Positions 1 to 10,690 of a DNA stretch of 64,000 nt are shown in pieces (positions within the stretch are counted from its first letter, which is position 1; every line of letters begins with the position of its first letter). Source of the stretch: Erpobdella octoculata (lineage: Eukaryota > Annelida > Clitellata > Hirudinida > Erpobdellidae); NCBI GenBank assembly GCA_963978895.1, contig OZ022246.1, positions 18,533,049 to 18,597,048 on the forward strand. The letters are read 5' to 3'. Made by a program: the position numbers and the translations under genes. The notes under the pieces are model-generated. The model did not search any database, was not told where the DNA came from, and saw only the letters and a program-made list of their open reading frames with translations.

Positions 1-1
1 A

Positions 2-2797
2 TCTATTGACATTTTTGTTGCTGCAGAGACTTGGCATGAATCTGGTGATAGCGTTTTGTTGGGCCGTGTTACTCCTGCTGGTTACAAGTGTCTTGATCGG
101 GCACGTCCTGCTGACCATACAAGCAAATCTTGGGCTTTGATAAATCATGGTGGAATTGCAATTATTTATGAGGATGGCTTGTCTATGACTGAAATTGATC
201 TTCGAACACCAGTTGCGTCATTCGAATTTTTATGTTGTAATATCTCTAGCAATCAGACTGGAGTTGTATTGTTATCAGTCTATCGTCCTGAATCAAAGCC
301 TGCAACCAAGAAATTCTTTGATGAGTTCTGTTTCCTTTTGGAAATATTGTCAACATACCGTAGACCAATTGTTATTACTGAAGACCTGAACATTCACGTT
401 GAAAGACAAAATGATATAATTGCAATGAAACTGCATGAATTGCTAACTTCTTTCAATTTGATTATTCATGAGACAATTCCAACGCATCGGCTAGGAGGAC
501 AGCTTGATCTCGTGATTTCACGTGATGATATGGTAGATCTTCAAGTTTCTGTGCAAGAAACTGGCTTATCTGATCATCTAATGCTATTGTTTCGACTTCC
601 ACTCCAAAAACCAACTAAGCCTGTTGCCACTTTTTGGGGACGTTCATGGAAGAGATTTGATTATAATGCATTCCTGACTGATTTACGTTTGAGTGAACTT
701 TGTCATAATCCAGAAAATTTCGATCATCATTCAACTGATGAACTTTTCCAGTGCTATTCATCTACTCTATCAAAGTTTCTCGATAATCACGCTCCGTTTA
801 CATTAATCAAAAGAAAACCTCGAAATCTACTAACGCCATGGTTTGATAGTGAATGCCGGGCATTTAAGCGGTCCACGAGACGACTTGAACGGATCTATCG
901 TCGGCATCACACAACGGCGAGTAAATCTATATGGATTGACGGCCTGCGGACCATGCGATATTTGTTCCAGAAAAAAGAGCATGAATACTGGGAAGCCAGG
1001 ATTGCCGCTAATCAGAAAGCTCCAAAAAAGCTCTGGAGTAACTTGTCAACACTTCTTGGTAAAGAAAAGTCCTCATCTAATGTGAGCTCTTCTATTACTC
1101 CAGACAAGTTTGTGAGGTTTTTTCAAGACAAGGTAGAGCAAGTTAGAACGCATACAGCGCTTGCAAAGCCACCATCTATACTTTTGACCAGCACGTTGTT
1201 CATGGATGAATTCCAACCAGTCACGGCTGATGAGATAATAAAATTGATAATGGCTGCTCCGAACAAATATTGTTCATTGGATCCATCCCCTACTTGGATT
1301 ATCAAAAAATGTTGTGTCCACATTGCATCTTTTGTCGCTTTGATGTGCACTCGATCTTTACAAGAAGGATATTTTCCTGCTAGTCAGAAGTCAGCACTTG
1401 TCACTCCGCTTATTAAAAAAGACGGACTTGACCCTGCTGACATGAAGAGCTATCGACCAGTCTCTAACCTGACCTTTATGTCAAAACTGGTAGAGCGGAT
1501 TGTTGCTAAACGATTGAATGTACATCTAGGTCTTTCTGGCAGTCTCCCATCGAACCAATCTGCGTATCGCCGGTTTTACTCTACAGAATCTGCACTACTC
1601 AAAGTAGTGAATGATCTGGCAGTTGCTACTGATAGTGGTAAGGTGTCGCTACTGAGTCTCTTAGATCTGAGTGCCGCATTTGATACTGTTGACCATGGAA
1701 TCCTTATTGAGAGACTTGAAAAAACTCATGGCATCTGTGGAGTTGTCTTAAAATGGATTATTTCATATTTAACTAACCGCACGCAACGGGTTAGTGTGGG
1801 TGGGAACTTGTCATTGTCCGTGTCGCTTAGTAGTGGAGTACCCCAGAGATCAGTTTTGGGCCCACTACTCTTTCTATTGTACACCACTGATTTACTTGAA
1901 ATTATTCATCGTTCTGGACTCGAGGGACACTGCTATGCCGACGACACCCAAACATATGTTCACTGCTCTGTTGATGATGCGGAGAATGTTCACCTTCGCT
2001 TATTGCCCTGCATAGAGAACATTGAACAGTGGATGGCTTCTAATCGTCTAAAACTGAATGGCGATAAGACTGAATTAATCTGGATAGGTGCAAGATCAAA
2101 TTTGCAACAGAGTAAAGCAAAAGCCTTGTTAGTTTCTGGGGATTTGGTTGCCCCCACAGAAGTTGTTCGAAACCTAGGTGTTTATGTCGATTCTGAGCTT
2201 TCCATGAAAGATCATATATCTAAACTGTCAAAAACCTGTTTTTTCCAACTACGAAAACTTAGAACCATACGAAGGTCTCTGACAAGTGAAGCAACACGTC
2301 TCCTGCTGCATTCGTTTGTTGTAAGTAGACTTGACTACTGCAACTCTCTATTTACAGGCTTACCTCTTAGTGCTGTTGGAAAGATTCAACGTATTCAAAA
2401 TGCAGCTGCTCGTCTTTTTGGTGGACTAAAGAAACATGATCATGTGACTGCAATATTGAAAACTGAACTCCGGTGGCTGCGTATCTCTGAGCGAATTACT
2501 TTCAAAATTGGGACTTTAGTCTACAAGGCGCTCCATGGCGAAGCCCCCTCATATTTGCAAGAGCTGTGTGTCACTGTGTCTGATAACAATTCTTACTTAT
2601 CTCGTCACAGATCTGCTAGTCGTGGTGATCTAGTTGTTCCCATAACTCGAACAAAAACTTACGGCAGTCGAGCCTTCAGTATAGCAGGACCGGCAACATG
2701 GAACATGTTGCCTGCCAGCATCCGAGAAGCCACTACATTGAGTTTATTCAAGGCCGAGCTAAAGACATTTCTGTTTGCGAAATCCTATCCAAATTGA
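2..2797 (+). CDS. CR1/L2-like LINE polyprotein (AP endonuclease + reverse transcriptase), 5' end outside window
   Basis: The frame is open from the window edge, so the true start lies upstream; the first leucine often read as a start (position 56) is a TTG codon. The visible protein has an apurinic-type endonuclease: AAETWHE at the left edge holds the catalytic Glu, followed by GGIAIIY, EDLNIHV (a degenerate GDFN motif), LDLVIS and LSDH. The reverse transcriptase follows, with YRPVSNLTFMSKLVERI, LDLSAAFDTVDH, GVPQRSVLGPLL (usual GVPQGS, so Gly is replaced) and YADDTQ near position 1935. Such proteins nick the target and copy their RNA onto it. About 930 codons are uninterrupted, so the copy is fairly young, but the replaced EN and RT residues suggest it may be inactive. 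RT wording fits the CR1/L2 group; exact clade unproven. Confidence 0.93.
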   Translation, partial: SIDIFVAAETWHESGDSVLLGRVTPAGYKCLDRARPADHTSKSWALINHGGIAIIYEDGLSMTEIDLRTPVASFEFLCCNISSNQTGVVLLSVYRPESKPATKKFFDEFCFLLEILSTYRRPIVITEDLNIHVERQNDIIAMKLHELLTSFNLIIHETIPTHRLGGQLDLVISRDDMVDLQVSVQETGLSDHLMLLFRLPLQKPTKPVATFWGRSWKRFDYNAFLTDLRLSELCHNPENFDHHSTDELFQCYSSTLSKFLDNHAPFTLIKRKPRNLLTPWFDSECRAFKRSTRRLERIYRRHHTTASKSIWIDGLRTMRYLFQKKEHEYWEARIAANQKAPKKLWSNLSTLLGKEKSSSNVSSSITPDKFVRFFQDKVEQVRTHTALAKPPSILLTSTLFMDEFQPVTADEIIKLIMAAPNKYCSLDPSPTWIIKKCCVHIASFVALMCTRSLQEGYFPASQKSALVTPLIKKDGLDPADMKSYRPVSNLTFMSKLVERIVAKRLNVHLGLSGSLPSNQSAYRRFYSTESALLKVVNDLAVATDSGKVSLLSLLDLSAAFDTVDHGILIERLEKTHGICGVVLKWIISYLTNRTQRVSVGGNLSLSVSLSSGVPQRSVLGPLLFLLYTTDLLEIIHRSGLEGHCYADDTQTYVHCSVDDAENVHLRLLPCIENIEQWMASNRLKLNGDKTELIWIGARSNLQQSKAKALLVSGDLVAPTEVVRNLGVYVDSELSMKDHISKLSKTCFFQLRKLRTIRRSLTSEATRLLLHSFVVSRLDYCNSLFTGLPLSAVGKIQRIQNAAARLFGGLKKHDHVTAILKTELRWLRISERITFKIGTLVYKALHGEAPSYLQELCVTVSDNNSYLSRHRSASRGDLVVPITRTKTYGSRAFSIAGPATWNMLPASIREATTLSLFKAELKTFLFAKSYPN

Positions 2798-2970
2798 TGA
2801 TCAGAGAGAAATTATTTCATTTTTCCTGACATGCTGATTTTTGTGTTTTATATTATTTTTTGCTTTATTTTTATTGTTTTGTTTTGTTGTTTTTATTGTA
2901 AAAGGAGCCCTGAGGTGTTACACAAAAGGGCGCTTGAAATCCAAATAAACTTAAACTTAAACTTATATAT
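2798..2970 (+). repeat. 3' UTR and AAACTT-repeat tail of the LINE
   Basis: The stop codon is followed by a T-rich non-coding stretch ending in short tandem AAACTT units (about 2946-2964). A short tandem repeat in place of a poly(A) tail is typical of CR1/L2-group LINEs and marks the 3' end of this insertion. Confidence 0.75.
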
Positions 2971-3019
2971 ATTTATTAAAGATAAAAAAAATTATACGCA
3001 CACACAATGTCACAAGAGC

Positions 3020-3022
<3 letters not shown>

Positions 3023-3069
<47 letters not shown>
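3023..3069. repeat. (TA)n microsatellite
   Basis: Uninterrupted TA dinucleotides between the LINE 3' tail and the first tRNA-like unit. Confidence 0.95.
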
Positions 3070-3070
<1 letters not shown>

Positions 3071-3072
<2 letters not shown>

Positions 3073-3158
3073 TCAACTTCAGACTCGAACCCACGACTGT
3101 CGGATCGGCAACACCGCCTCGCATCATGCCAACTACCTTAACATCTGCGCCACTTCCA
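3071..3158 (-). repeat. tRNA-like (SINE head) unit, copy a
   Basis: On the minus strand the unit reads from GGAAGTGGCGCAGATG to GGGTTCGAGTCTGAAG. It contains an internal pol III box A-like block (11 of 12 matches) and box B-like block (10 of 11), as in copy c. No clean cloverleaf is evident, so this is a tRNA-derived repeat and not a functional tRNA gene. Confidence 0.55.
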
Positions 3159-3300
3159 CCGCTAAAAAACGGTGGTTGTTAAGCGCTTTTGTTGGGGTAT
3201 GTTGAACACAACACTCGACTATGAATGGGTACGAATCAATGGTCGATAGTATTATAAGTTGTACGGCGTACAATCCGTCACTAGCTAATTTAATAGCTAT
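3159..3300. repeat. direct repeat, first copy (pairs with 3511-3651)
   Basis: About 140 bp that recurs nearly base for base at 3511-3651, so tRNA-like unit plus this tail form a ~230-bp direct duplication spaced about 352 bp apart. Visible differences are single bases (for example ATGGTCGATAG against ATGCTCGATAG). It contains the palindrome TTGTACGGCGTACAA. Confidence 0.8.
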
Positions 3301-3422
3301 CGAGATATATGTTTTATGATATATATTATAAGGAAACATAGCGTTGATATGTTTTTACGAGCCACATATATCAGAAACTTGGATGGCGTACAATCCACCA
3401 CGAAATAACGCAAATATACATG

Positions 3423-3510
3423 TCTCAACTTCAGACTCGAACCCACGACTGTCGGATCGGCAACACCGCCTCGCATCATGCCAACTACCTTACCATCTGC
3501 GCCACTTCCA
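3423..3510 (-). repeat. tRNA-like (SINE head) unit, copy b
   Basis: Second minus-strand copy of the box A/box B unit. Together with its upstream flank (about 3325-3422) it is also matched in inverted orientation by 3652-3840. Confidence 0.55.
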
Positions 3511-3651
3511 CCGCTAAAAAACGGTGGTTGTTAAGCGCTTTTGTTGGGGTATGTTGAACACAACACTCGACTATGAATGGGTACGAATCAATGCTCGATA
3601 GTATTATAAGTTGTACGGCGGACAATCCGTCACTAGCTAATTTAATAGCTA
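3511..3651. repeat. direct repeat, second copy
   Basis: Near-identical to 3159-3300. It lies as the spacer between oppositely oriented tRNA-like copies b and c, giving a large hairpin-capable arrangement. Confidence 0.8.
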
Positions 3652-3741
3652 TGGAAGTGGCGCAGATGGTAAGGTAGTTGGCATGATGCGAGGCGGTGTT
3701 GCCGATCCGACAGTCGTGGGTTCGAGTCTGAAGTTGAGACA
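3652..3741 (+). repeat. tRNA-like (SINE head) unit, copy c
   Basis: Plus-strand copy with box A-like TGGCGCAGATGG at 3658-3669 and box B-like GGTTCGAGTCT at 3719-3729. The following ~100 bp to the (TA)n tract is the inverted match of 3325-3422. Known biology: such boxes drive pol III transcription of tRNAs and SINEs; activity here is inferred only. Confidence 0.55.
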
Positions 3742-3830
3742 TGTATATTTGCGTTATTTCGTGGTGGATTGTACGCCATCCAAGTTTCTGATATATGTGG
3801 CTCGTAAAAACATATCAACGCTATGTTTCC

Positions 3831-4625
<795 letters not shown>

Positions 4626-6191
4626 ATCAATCGGACATTCTTCTTCGACACAGGTGCGCGCGGTATCATCAGGACTAACAGGTTGATCCAAGTCATCAAC
4701 AACGGTCGTGAAGGAACAAGGACTTTCTGTGAGGATATTTTCTACAGTATCTTTAGATGACGGATCTTGCGTGGTATCGAAATATTGCGAAAAAGAGCAT
4801 GCGTCCAAAACGTCAGGACTGTTTGTTTTATACATATCAAACTTATGATTAAGCTGAAACTCATCAGGTGAATCAGTCTCAAGAAAATTATTAAGTGATT
4901 GAACCAGATCAACAGAGTTAACATTGGAAACATCAAGAGTCGCGTTAGAAAAGGTATCGAGAAGATGACCATTTGAAAGATCAATAGGATCCATGCTATT
5001 TTCGTTAATCGAAGTGTCAACATTGTCAGAAGCAGTCAAAACATTGTTACTCTTTTCAAAATTCGGTCGTGAAGCAATGTCCTCAGTGAATCCAAATAAT
5101 CTAAGAGTTGTAGAAAACTTTTCAAATTGTTTATTAATTGAAGGGCAGAGTTTCTGAATATAAAGCGCTTCTTTTATTTTAAGTCGAAGAGGATCGTATT
5201 CTTTAACAACAATATTCGAATTAGCAACGAGAACTTCACGTGTGAGTTTTAGATGATGTATTGTTTCAAAATGCTGTCGAATACTGCCGGATTGCAGATG
5301 CAGTGTTAACCTACGAGACAGTTTAGTTCTGGTATGACCAATATATTGTTCCACCTTACTGTGTGGCAACGGACATTTAAATTGGTATACCAAGTTGGTT
5401 TGCTGTAGGATATCATCTTTTTTCCGGGTTCTATTGTTGGTAATTACAAGGTTAAAAAGTTTGAGGTTTTTATAGTAAATATATAACTTCAACACGTTAT
5501 TATTAGGATGTATAACTGAAACTTCTTTACTGATAATTCTACGTAAAACAGATTCGTCCAATTTATAATCGGAATGCATCTGATTTCTATAGAACAAGGT
5601 TATTAGTTTGATGTTGTCCTCTTTTACCTTCTGTGTAGAGGATTCTTTGGTAACCATCTTAGTAACAAAACTATTGATGGCGTTGTCGACAACGGTATTA
5701 GAGAAGTTATTGTTGATAAGAACTTTTTTAATCCTTTCGACTTCGATGTTGAACTCCATCCAATTCTCAGAAAATCTGTATGCCCGTAATAAATAACTAT
5801 TGATGACACTAGCCTTGTATCTGTCGGGACACTCGCTATCACCATTTAGACAGACACCATTATTGGTTGGTTTAATGTAGACTTTAGTTTTGAGTCCGCT
5901 CTCGGTGGAAGTAATAAGAGTATCTAAGAAATGTACTTGTTGTTTATTTTGATGATTCAAATCAACAGTAAAATGTAGAACGGATTTTTCTTCAAAACTA
6001 TCCCTCAATTTAAACAAATCAGACTCATTTGAGTTTGAGTTTGTTTATTCAGTTATCAATACATACATTCAAAATCACAAATAAGACAGAACAAAAAAAA
6101 CAATAATAATTAGATAGTCATTATAATAGCATGTATGATTGATGAAGAGGTGCTGCATCAGGCCCCTCTGTGCTGACGAGTTATACTGCAA

Positions 6192-9100
6192 TCAAAGTAG
6201 AGCGAGTTGATCTTTGAAGGCATTCACCGAACATGCGTCCACTGCTTCCTGCGTCAAGGAGTTCCAGCTGAAAGCTACTCGATTTGTGAAAAAGTGTTTT
6301 CGCTCTTCACATCCTTTAATTCTTTGTGGTAAAAGAAGGCAGTTGTGACCTCTCAAACAATAGGATCTGTTAGTTTGCCATGTGGGATGTTTTTGCAATA
6401 CAAAAAAATTCACTTCATCAATATGAGCCAGTATTTTGTATTGTTGGATCAAATCGCCTCTAACCCTACGTTCTTCAAGCGTGGTAATTCCAAGCTTTTG
6501 TAGTCTTTCTAAGTATGGTAAATGTTTGATTGTTGTAATTATTTTTGTAACTTTGTGCTGGACCTTTTCGAGAGTATCAATGTCCCGGCTTAGATGAGGA
6601 GACCAAACTTGAACTGCATATTCGAGGTGTGGTCGAATGTAGGCCTGGTATAATGTTTTCCAAAGATGGAGACTACGACTTCGGAATAATTTTTTAAGTC
6701 TACCAAGAGTTCTATTAGCCAAGGCAGCCGCTGCATTCACTTGAGACCTTGCTTTGAGATCATCCGATACTAGAACACCAAGATCTCGTTCGACTGTCGT
6801 TACTTCTAAATTCTTTCTATTTCCATCTGGGTCTAACATAGAATAAATAAATTTTGATTTCTGATTGGTTCGTCCAACGTGCATAACTTTGCATTTGTCA
6901 ATGTTGAATGGCATCAACCATTTGTGTGACCACTGGACTGTCTCATCTATATCGTTTTGGAGTCTGATACAGTCTTCCACGGATTTGATAATCCCAATGA
7001 TTTTACTATCATCTGCAAAAAGCTTGATGTGTTGAGATAATTTGTCAGGGAGGTCATTTATATAGAGCAAAAACAATAGAGGCCCAAGTACTGAGCCTTG
7101 CGGTACCCCACTCGTAACCTTTTTCCATCCTGAAGTACAACTGTCGATCTGAACTCTCTGCTGACGATTGGTTAACCAAGATTCAATCCATTTGTGAAGA
7201 GAGCCCTGTATACCGTACGCTCTCAGTTTGTGCAATAAACACCGATGTGGGACTTTGTCAAAAGCTTTCGCAAAATCTGTGTAGACAACATCCACAGAAA
7301 CACCAAGATGAACACTTTCTGTCAGAATAACGCGGGCTTCCAGTAAGTTGCTTACGCATCCTTTTTTTCTTACAAATCCGTGTTGACTTTTAGTTATTAG
7401 GTTATTTATAGTGCAGAAAGACGTGATTTGCTCGTGAATAAACTTTTCGCATACTTTGCAAAGTACGGAAGTTAATGATACTGGCCTATAGTTTCCTGCC
7501 TTTATTTTGCTACCTTTTTTAAAAATGGGCGTAACATTAGCTAGTTTCCATAGATCTGGTACCATGCCTGTGGTGATAGACATTCTAAAGATGAGAGTGA
7601 TAGGAATTGCAAGAGCAGCTGCGCTGTTTTTTAATATACGAGGATGAAATCCATCAACTCCCATAGCCTTGTTCGCCAAGAGTTCTGATAGTCTTTTTTC
7701 AACCTTTTCAAATGTGAAAACGCTCTCGTCAATATTGCATTCGGAATCTGTTCTCTGTTCAAAAAAAGGCAGTTGATTGCCTGATTCGGTAACAAAAACA
7801 GATTGGAAGTATTCGTTTAGCGTCTTGCATATTACTTCTTGGTCGACCGATGTGTCACCGTCAGCCGTTTCAATTGCCTTTATCTTCTCTTGAGTTTCAT
7901 GTTTATTTCGAATGTGAGTATGAAGTAGATTTGGTGAATAAGCGAGATTTTCTTCGTAGTGAAGCATAGAAAGTCTAACTACTTTTGCCACGTTTTTACA
8001 AGCTTTTTTATGAGCTAGCTTAAGCTGGACATGTGTGTGACGCCCGGCTGCTAGGTATTTTGACCAAAGTTGTCTCTTCAGTTGAACCGCCGCTAACACT
8101 TCTGGAGTGACCCATGCCTCTGACTTTTTCTTAAAAGGCACTGTTGTTGTTGGGATAAATCTTTTTACTGCATCATCGTAAATTTTAACCAAGGTGGTGT
8201 AGCACTCGTTAACTGAGCGATGTAAAAAGAGGGTTATCCAGTCTTGTGAGCTGATAAAGTGTGAGAAAGCCGTAAAGTTGGCTCTACTCCATATACATCG
8301 GGGTTTGTTGTGCCTTTCGATTGTCGGGCAGCCAGCTACACTTATTCTTCCCATTATTAAACAATGTGATTGACCCATTGGCGTATAGCCTAGTGAATCG
8401 CCTTTTGTAAGCTCCATGAATTGATCTGGTTTGTTGGTGATAATAAGATCAAGTGTGCTTTTTGGTGCAACATCTCGTGAATGTCGGTAAGTACAAAAAG
8501 TCACTACTTGTGTTAGATCGTTTTCTTCGAGACATGACTGAAATCTGATATCCCCTGGGCGCTCGTCCATCACATGACCAGCTGTGGCTACTCTGCCACC
8601 CACATCAACTTCTTCGTACCATGTATGACTGAAGTTAAAATCACCATAAAGCAACATCGTTGCACAATTGAGTCCAATTAGTGATTTTTTTGCAATTTTT
8701 ATAGCTTCAATGGTATTGGTTAAATATTCATCGTCATAATCATGTGGGCGGTAGATGCAGCCAAGTAAGATCGATTCCTTACCGTAACGAATTGTTATCC
8801 ACAAATGTTCAATATTTTTCGAATTAAGCTCTGGTAAAGAAACGTTAAATGAAACTATTTCGTTCTTGACATAGATAGCGACTCCACCACCTTTGCTATT
8901 TCTGTCCGTTCTATGCAATTGGTATCCATTCACGATTGTGTCCGACCTTTCATTAAACCATGTCTCAGTGAAGAACATAACGTCTGGTTGGTTTTTCTTT
9001 GATAGTGCTGTTAGTCTGGCCGTGAGTTCGTCTTTCTTCTGACTATTCAGTGAACAAGGGTTATTTGCCCAGAAACAAAGAGTTGTTGTGGATTTTAATA

Positions 9101-9227
9101 AGTCAATTTTGTCTTGGGAAAGACTACCGATGTTTTGTTGGCGCTGTGTGGGATGTTTTGGCTTGGCAGGACGGGATCTTTTACTTGAAAGACCCAGTTC
9201 TACTTTTGTTGGCGCTGGTTGTTGTAG
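6192..9227 (-). CDS. CR1-type LINE ORF2: AP endonuclease + reverse transcriptase
   Basis: The first Met codon is at 8978, but the same frame is open to 9227 and the extra codons read as the start of an endonuclease (NPCSLNSQKKDEL, then NQPDVMFFTETWF). I therefore place the real N-terminus upstream, possibly with a non-AUG start or a start linked to ORF1 termination. EN motifs: FFTETWF (catalytic Glu), GDFNFSHTW, LDLIITNK, GQSHCLIMG. RT motifs: NYRPVSLTSVLCKV, VVYTDFAKAFDKVPH, SGVPQGSVLGPLLFLLYIND, LFADDSKI near 7010. All catalytic motifs are intact and there is no stop in ~930 residues after the first Met, so this is a young and potentially competent copy. Family calls rest on motif recognition. 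Confidence 0.93.
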   Translation of the reverse strand, partial: LQQPAPTKVELGLSSKRSRPAKPKHPTQRQQNIGSLSQDKIDLLKSTTTLCFWANNPCSLNSQKKDELTARLTALSKKNQPDVMFFTETWFNERSDTIVNGYQLHRTDRNSKGGGVAIYVKNEIVSFNVSLPELNSKNIEHLWITIRYGKESILLGCIYRPHDYDDEYLTNTIEAIKIAKKSLIGLNCATMLLYGDFNFSHTWYEEVDVGGRVATAGHVMDERPGDIRFQSCLEENDLTQVVTFCTYRHSRDVAPKSTLDLIITNKPDQFMELTKGDSLGYTPMGQSHCLIMGRISVAGCPTIERHNKPRCIWSRANFTAFSHFISSQDWITLFLHRSVNECYTTLVKIYDDAVKRFIPTTTVPFKKKSEAWVTPEVLAAVQLKRQLWSKYLAAGRHTHVQLKLAHKKACKNVAKVVRLSMLHYEENLAYSPNLLHTHIRNKHETQEKIKAIETADGDTSVDQEVICKTLNEYFQSVFVTESGNQLPFFEQRTDSECNIDESVFTFEKVEKRLSELLANKAMGVDGFHPRILKNSAAALAIPITLIFRMSITTGMVPDLWKLANVTPIFKKGSKIKAGNYRPVSLTSVLCKVCEKFIHEQITSFCTINNLITKSQHGFVRKKGCVSNLLEARVILTESVHLGVSVDVVYTDFAKAFDKVPHRCLLHKLRAYGIQGSLHKWIESWLTNRQQRVQIDSCTSGWKKVTSGVPQGSVLGPLLFLLYINDLPDKLSQHIKLFADDSKIIGIIKSVEDCIRLQNDIDETVQWSHKWLMPFNIDKCKVMHVGRTNQKSKFIYSMLDPDGNRKNLEVTTVERDLGVLVSDDLKARSQVNAAAALANRTLGRLKKLFRSRSLHLWKTLYQAYIRPHLEYAVQVWSPHLSRDIDTLEKVQHKVTKIITTIKHLPYLERLQKLGITTLEERRVRGDLIQQYKILAHIDEVNFFVLQKHPTWQTNRSYCLRGHNCLLLPQRIKGCEERKHFFTNRVAFSWNSLTQEAVDACSVNAFKDQLALL

Positions 9228-9358
9228 TTATTTCGAGAGAGGTGGCAATATATGAAAAGGTTTTTTTATGTCATAATTTAAAATGTTTGTTTTCTGTAAG
9301 CAGATTATATCAGCATCAACACAATTAAAAATGTCTTTGTTATTTGAATTTGTTTGTT

Positions 9359-10273
9359 TTACTTTAGTAACTGAGGAGCTTGATTTGATTTGATCTCTCC
9401 TTCCTTCCACTTTCTTAGAGTTGGGTTGTCCATGGGACCATAGACAACCCATTTCCCGTTTCCCTGAGCTGTTTTAATATTGGCTTCATCCCACATTTTA
9501 CTATAAAATAGTCTTTGCTCAATTGTAAGGTCTGGTTCGACTCTGTATTTAGTTCCATTATTTATATTAAATTCTCTCAATTTGGTATTTCCCCTTGCTT
9601 CCAACAACTTTTCCCTTAGTGACCTGTCTTTAAGCTTTACAAGAATTGGTCTATACCCTAAATCAGGATTAATTTTTCCAAGTCTTGTCGAATGTTCAAT
9701 CATTGATTTAATTTCTAGATTATCTAGTCCGGTATCTCGAATCTCCAAAATTTTCACTATGGCAGCCATATCTTCTTCTACCCTTTCTTTATGGTCAGAT
9801 TTCTTGGATTCTCTAACACCTCTGATAATTATATTGCTCTTTTTTGTTTCTAATTTTGACATCTCCAGCACCACTCTTCCTGTAACAGACAGTCCTTTTG
9901 CGGCAATGGCTGCATATGATGGAGTACCACTATGCGATTTTATTGAAAGCTTTGGACCATCCAGTTTTTCATTTACAGTGTTAATTTGGTTATTTTGTCC
10001 ATCTAACCTTTCTTGTAAAAGCCTTATTTTTTCTTCTTGACTAGAAATTATCTCAATTGCCATGTTAACTAGTTTGAATAGTGACGATACTGATTTTTTT
10101 GTCCCCATTTTTTCAACTGAATCAACTTCTTTCAGCAAATCAATAAGAGTGACCGCTGAAGTTAGTTTTTCCTGTGTTACATCGCTCGTAGACAGAAACA
10201 TATTTTTGATTCCTTCATCGGCTAGAGTCGAAATTGTCTTATTTATTACGTCATTAGTTTCTGAATTTGCCAT
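9359..10273 (-). CDS. CR1-type LINE ORF1: coiled-coil / RRM-like RNA-binding protein
   Basis: About 304 residues from the ATG at 10273 (MANSETNDVINK); the 11 codons before it contain no other ATG. A heptad-like segment (IISSQEEKIRLLQERLDGQ and after) suggests a coiled coil. It is followed by SNIIIRGVRESKKSDHKERV and RPILVKLKDRSLREKLLEA, the layout of an L1/CR1-type ORF1 with an RRM-like fold and C-terminal basic domain. Such proteins bind the LINE RNA as a chaperone. It lies about 130 bp upstream of the open ORF2 frame. Confidence 0.85.
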   Translation of the reverse strand: MANSETNDVINKTISTLADEGIKNMFLSTSDVTQEKLTSAVTLIDLLKEVDSVEKMGTKKSVSSLFKLVNMAIEIISSQEEKIRLLQERLDGQNNQINTVNEKLDGPKLSIKSHSGTPSYAAIAAKGLSVTGRVVLEMSKLETKKSNIIIRGVRESKKSDHKERVEEDMAAIVKILEIRDTGLDNLEIKSMIEHSTRLGKINPDLGYRPILVKLKDRSLREKLLEARGNTKLREFNINNGTKYRVEPDLTIEQRLFYSKMWDEANIKTAQGNGKWVVYGPMDNPTLRKWKEGEIKSNQAPQLLK

Positions 10274-10357
10274 TTCTGTTTTGGTCAAATCTCTTATCCA
10301 ATTCAATTATATAATTTATCAACCGTTGATTGCTACTTAGATGTCAAGATTACAAAC

Positions 10358-10432
10358 TTATGTAATAGGATTAAGCTTATATAATAGGATTAAGCTTATA
10401 TAATAGGATTAAGCTTATGTAATAGGATTAAG
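10358..10432. repeat. 19-bp tandem repeat (about 4 copies) upstream of LINE ORF1
   Basis: Units of AATAGGATTAAGCTTATAT repeat about four times just upstream of ORF1. Tandem 5' UTR repeats can be promoter monomers in LINEs; that role is inferred here. Confidence 0.75.
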
Positions 10433-10596
10433 AAAAACACGTTTTAGCACACTTAACTAGTTCTTGTTTTCTGGCATAAAACGTGCAACACTGAAAATTA
10501 GGAGCTTTAATCACCAAAACGCAACGTACATACATAAAATAAAAAGCAACTTAACTCAACTCTTCCGGCTTCACAAAGTCCTCTTGTTTTTGAAAC

Positions 10597-10690
10597 TTTT
10601 TTTTTTTTTTTTTTAAATTTAGAAATTTTTCTAAGTTTAATTTCGGAGCTGGCCACACGGTTGAATTGACAAAAAAAAAAAAAAAAAAAA
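10597..10690. repeat. opposed homopolymers at the LINE/Penelope junction
   Basis: An 18-base T run (10597-10614) and a 20-base A run (10671-10690) enclose 56 bp. They sit exactly where Penelope coding breaks off after YVDDIF. The cause is unclear: it may be the LINE 5' junction or a small separate insertion. Confidence 0.8.

Larger units (their letters stand above)
6030..10690 (-). mobile_element. CR1-type LINE inserted in the Penelope RT domain
   Basis: Full-looking two-ORF LINE on the minus strand. ORF1 is upstream of ORF2, and a tail of AAACTC-type units lies at about 6030-6055. Penelope RT coding stops at a YVDDIF motif near 10691 and resumes at 6020, so everything between is younger than the Penelope copy. 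The exact 5' limit is uncertain because the edge holds homopolymers (10597-10690). Confidence 0.85.

Noticed and set aside
3652..3741. Functional tRNA gene
   Set aside because: Boxes A and B are present, but acceptor-stem pairing and an anticodon arm cannot be drawn convincingly, and the unit is repeated with non-tRNA tails.
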